DNA of 41,938 nt from Actinomycetes bacterium. GTDB taxonomy: Bacteria > Actinomycetota > Acidimicrobiia > Acidimicrobiales > Bog-793. Below, piece by piece: positions 41,192-41,938 of the stretch. The stretch spans positions 1 through 41,938 of the forward strand of contig JAJZZB010000013.1 in the NCBI GenBank assembly GCA_021797795.1, read 5' to 3'. The translations under genes and the position numbers were made by a program. The notes under the pieces were generated by a model that had not been told where the DNA came from, ran no database searches, and worked only from the letters and a program-made list of their open reading frames with translations. Numbering within the stretch: the stretch's first letter is position 1; every line of letters begins with the position of its first letter.

Positions 41192-41303
41192 ATGGCGCGT
41201 CGCGGTCGGCCGACGGTGGAGATCACCCTCAGCGGTGATGAGCGCAGGACCCTCGAACGCTGGGAGCGGTCACCGCTGAGCTCGGGGTGAACCCGGTGAC
41301 GGT
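41192..41303 (+). pseudogene. IS630-family transposase N-terminal remnant
   Basis: AAGGAG precedes ATG 41192, which starts MARRGRPTVEITLSGDERRT and LERWERS, an IS630-type N-terminus. A deletion and frameshift then join it to AVTAELGVNPVTV, the helix-turn-helix piece normally ~30 residues later. The rest, including the DDE domain, is missing. The remnant joins directly to a rhodanese-like tail. Confidence 0.7.
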
Positions 41304-41417
41304 CTGCCCGAGTGGCGCCAGGCGGGGCTCCCCGTCGCAGTGGGGGGTGTCTCCTACCAAGACGGGAGTGAGGAAGAGCCGGTGTCCGGCAACAAGAGAA
41401 AGCGAGCAGCTCGATGA
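41292..41417 (+). pseudogene. C-terminal tail of a rhodanese-domain protein
   Basis: Frame beginning near 41301 reads GLPEWRQAGLPVAVGG, then VSYQDGSEEEPVSGNKRKRA and a stop. The first block is the typical end of a rhodanese domain (GGMxAWxxAGLPV). Its TGA overlaps the ATG of the DsrE-like gene by 4 bp (ATGA), so it was an operon partner. The 5' part, with the active-site Cys, is gone and replaced by the IS630 remnant. Confidence 0.55.
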
Positions 41418-41764
41418 AGGTCCTCGTCGTCTTGAACGATCCGCCCTATGGCACCGAACGCTCCTACAACGGGCTCCGCCTCGCCGGGTCGCTTTCCCGA
41501 CGTGAAGGGGTGGAGGTCCGGCTGTTCCTCTTCGGCGACGCGGTGGGCTGCGCACTCGCGAACCAGAAGGTTCCCGACGGCTACTACCACCTCGACCGTA
41601 TGGTGACGGCCGTCATCCGCCACGGCGGCGAGATCGGCTGCTGTGGGACCTGCATGGACGCCCGCGGCCTCACTGACCAGTTGCTGGTCGACGGTGCCCG
41701 GCGCTCGACGTTGGAGGAGGCCGCCGATTGGGCGATCTGGGCCGACAAGGTGGTGACCTTCTGA
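41414..41764 (+). CDS. DsrE/F-like sulfur-relay family protein
   Basis: 116 aa: MKVLVVLNDPPYGTERSYNG, LRLAGSL, VEVRLFLFGDAVGCALANQK, then GGEIGCCGTCMDARGLTDQL and WAIWADKVVTF. This is the DsrE/F/YchN fold. The Cys cluster (CCGTC) is where related proteins bind sulfane sulfur. It sits between a rhodanese tail (ATGA overlap) and a sulfide:quinone oxidoreductase start (TGATG overlap), so it probably carries sulfur atoms in sulfide oxidation. Confidence 0.88.
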   Translation: MKVLVVLNDPPYGTERSYNGLRLAGSLSRREGVEVRLFLFGDAVGCALANQKVPDGYYHLDRMVTAVIRHGGEIGCCGTCMDARGLTDQLLVDGARRSTLEEAADWAIWADKVVTF

Positions 41765-41938
41765 TGGTTGCCCGAGTGCGGATCGTGATCGCTGGCGGCT
41801 CCTTCGGCGGGCTCGCCACCGCCTACGAGCTGCGCCGGCATCTCTCTCCCGAGGGCGCCGAGATCACGCTCCTCGCCAGCGACAACCAGTTCCGCTTCGT
41901 GCCCTCATTCCCGTGGGTCGCCATGGGCCGGCGCAGCC
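41764..41938 (+). CDS. Sulfide:quinone oxidoreductase-type FAD enzyme (partial, runs off window)
   Basis: The first 58 residues are present: VRIVIAGGSFGGLATAYELR (FAD-binding Rossmann motif), then EITLLASDNQFRFVPSFPWV and AMGRR. The FVPSFPWVAMG block is typical of SQR/FCC-like NDH-2 family enzymes. The ATG overlaps the DsrE stop by one base. SQR oxidises sulfide to sulfane sulfur and reduces quinone at the membrane. The rest lies beyond the right edge. Confidence 0.85.
   Translation, partial: MVARVRIVIAGGSFGGLATAYELRRHLSPEGAEITLLASDNQFRFVPSFPWVAMGRRS

Noticed and set aside
1-41938. CRISPR arrays, tRNA and rRNA genes
   Set aside because: I saw no regularly spaced repeats and no tRNA or rRNA-like stretches while reading; a tRNAscan or Rfam run would settle it.

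Overview
The window is GC-rich DNA with strongly G/C-biased third codon positions, many GTG starts, frequent 4-bp ATGA/GTGA stop-start overlaps and enzymes of cofactor F420 metabolism (a FrhB-type F420-binding flavoprotein and a Ddn-type deazaflavin-dependent enzyme). This fits an actinobacterium (Actinomycetota). A lineage such as Acidimicrobiia is possible but cannot be settled from the sequence. No rRNA, tRNA or CRISPR array was recognised. Most long lines of the ORF track are shadows. Several real starts were moved after checking ribosome binding sites (NagZ-like lipoprotein, both DHA-type transporters, MerR, ArsC, ACR3, ArsR, the GT-C glycosyltransferase, CobA, the F420 protein, the siroheme reductase, TetR, the IS256 transposase).

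Left part (0-7 kb): an IS3-family transposase remnant, then a leftward operon of an MHS/sugar-porter-like transporter, a hydroxyacid-oxoacid transhydrogenase (HOT) and a D-2-hydroxyglutarate dehydrogenase-like flavoprotein. A divergent FadR-type GntR regulator faces it, with a dyad operator between them. HOT would make D-2-hydroxyglutarate and the flavoprotein would recycle it, which suggests 4-hydroxybutyrate (or related hydroxyacid) catabolism. An IS110-family fragment and a perfect hairpin follow.

Middle part (7-23 kb): a probably leaderless operon of a small HTH protein, methionine aminopeptidase and a lipoprotein GH3 enzyme; an MFS transporter; a MerR/EmrB-type efflux pair with a perfect dyad operator; an ars operon (Cys-rich protein of unknown function, ACR3, ArsC) divergent from ArsR; another MFS transporter; a GT-C glycosyltransferase; a small conserved protein; a DAO-type FAD oxidoreductase divergent from an amidase; and a truncated GlxA/AraC-type regulator.

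Sulfur/siroheme region (23.5-29.5 kb): a leftward operon encodes a siroheme/[4Fe-4S] sulfite-or-nitrite reductase translationally coupled (ATGA) to a two-cluster ferredoxin plus FrhB-type F420 protein, then SUMT (siroheme synthesis). A decayed cysH (APS/PAPS reductase) lies immediately upstream. Divergent to it is a 58-codon ORF plus precorrin-2 dehydrogenase. Both promoters carry a TGAC-N7-GTCA element touching the -10 box. The pair resembles a split version of the methanogen F420-dependent sulfite reductase (Fsr) and is the most interesting system here.

Right part (30-42 kb): a 1766-residue membrane-anchored, Ser/Thr-rich surface protein with PKD-like domains; a lower-GC mobile-element graveyard (tyrosine-recombinase and ISL3 remnants); a TetR-controlled DUF2568/TetR/Ddn operon with two operator dyads; an intact IS256-family element that abuts a 5'-truncated, frameshifted DUF2971 gene; an IS630 remnant; and a sulfide-oxidation cluster (rhodanese tail, DsrE-like protein, start of a sulfide:quinone oxidoreductase) running off the right edge.
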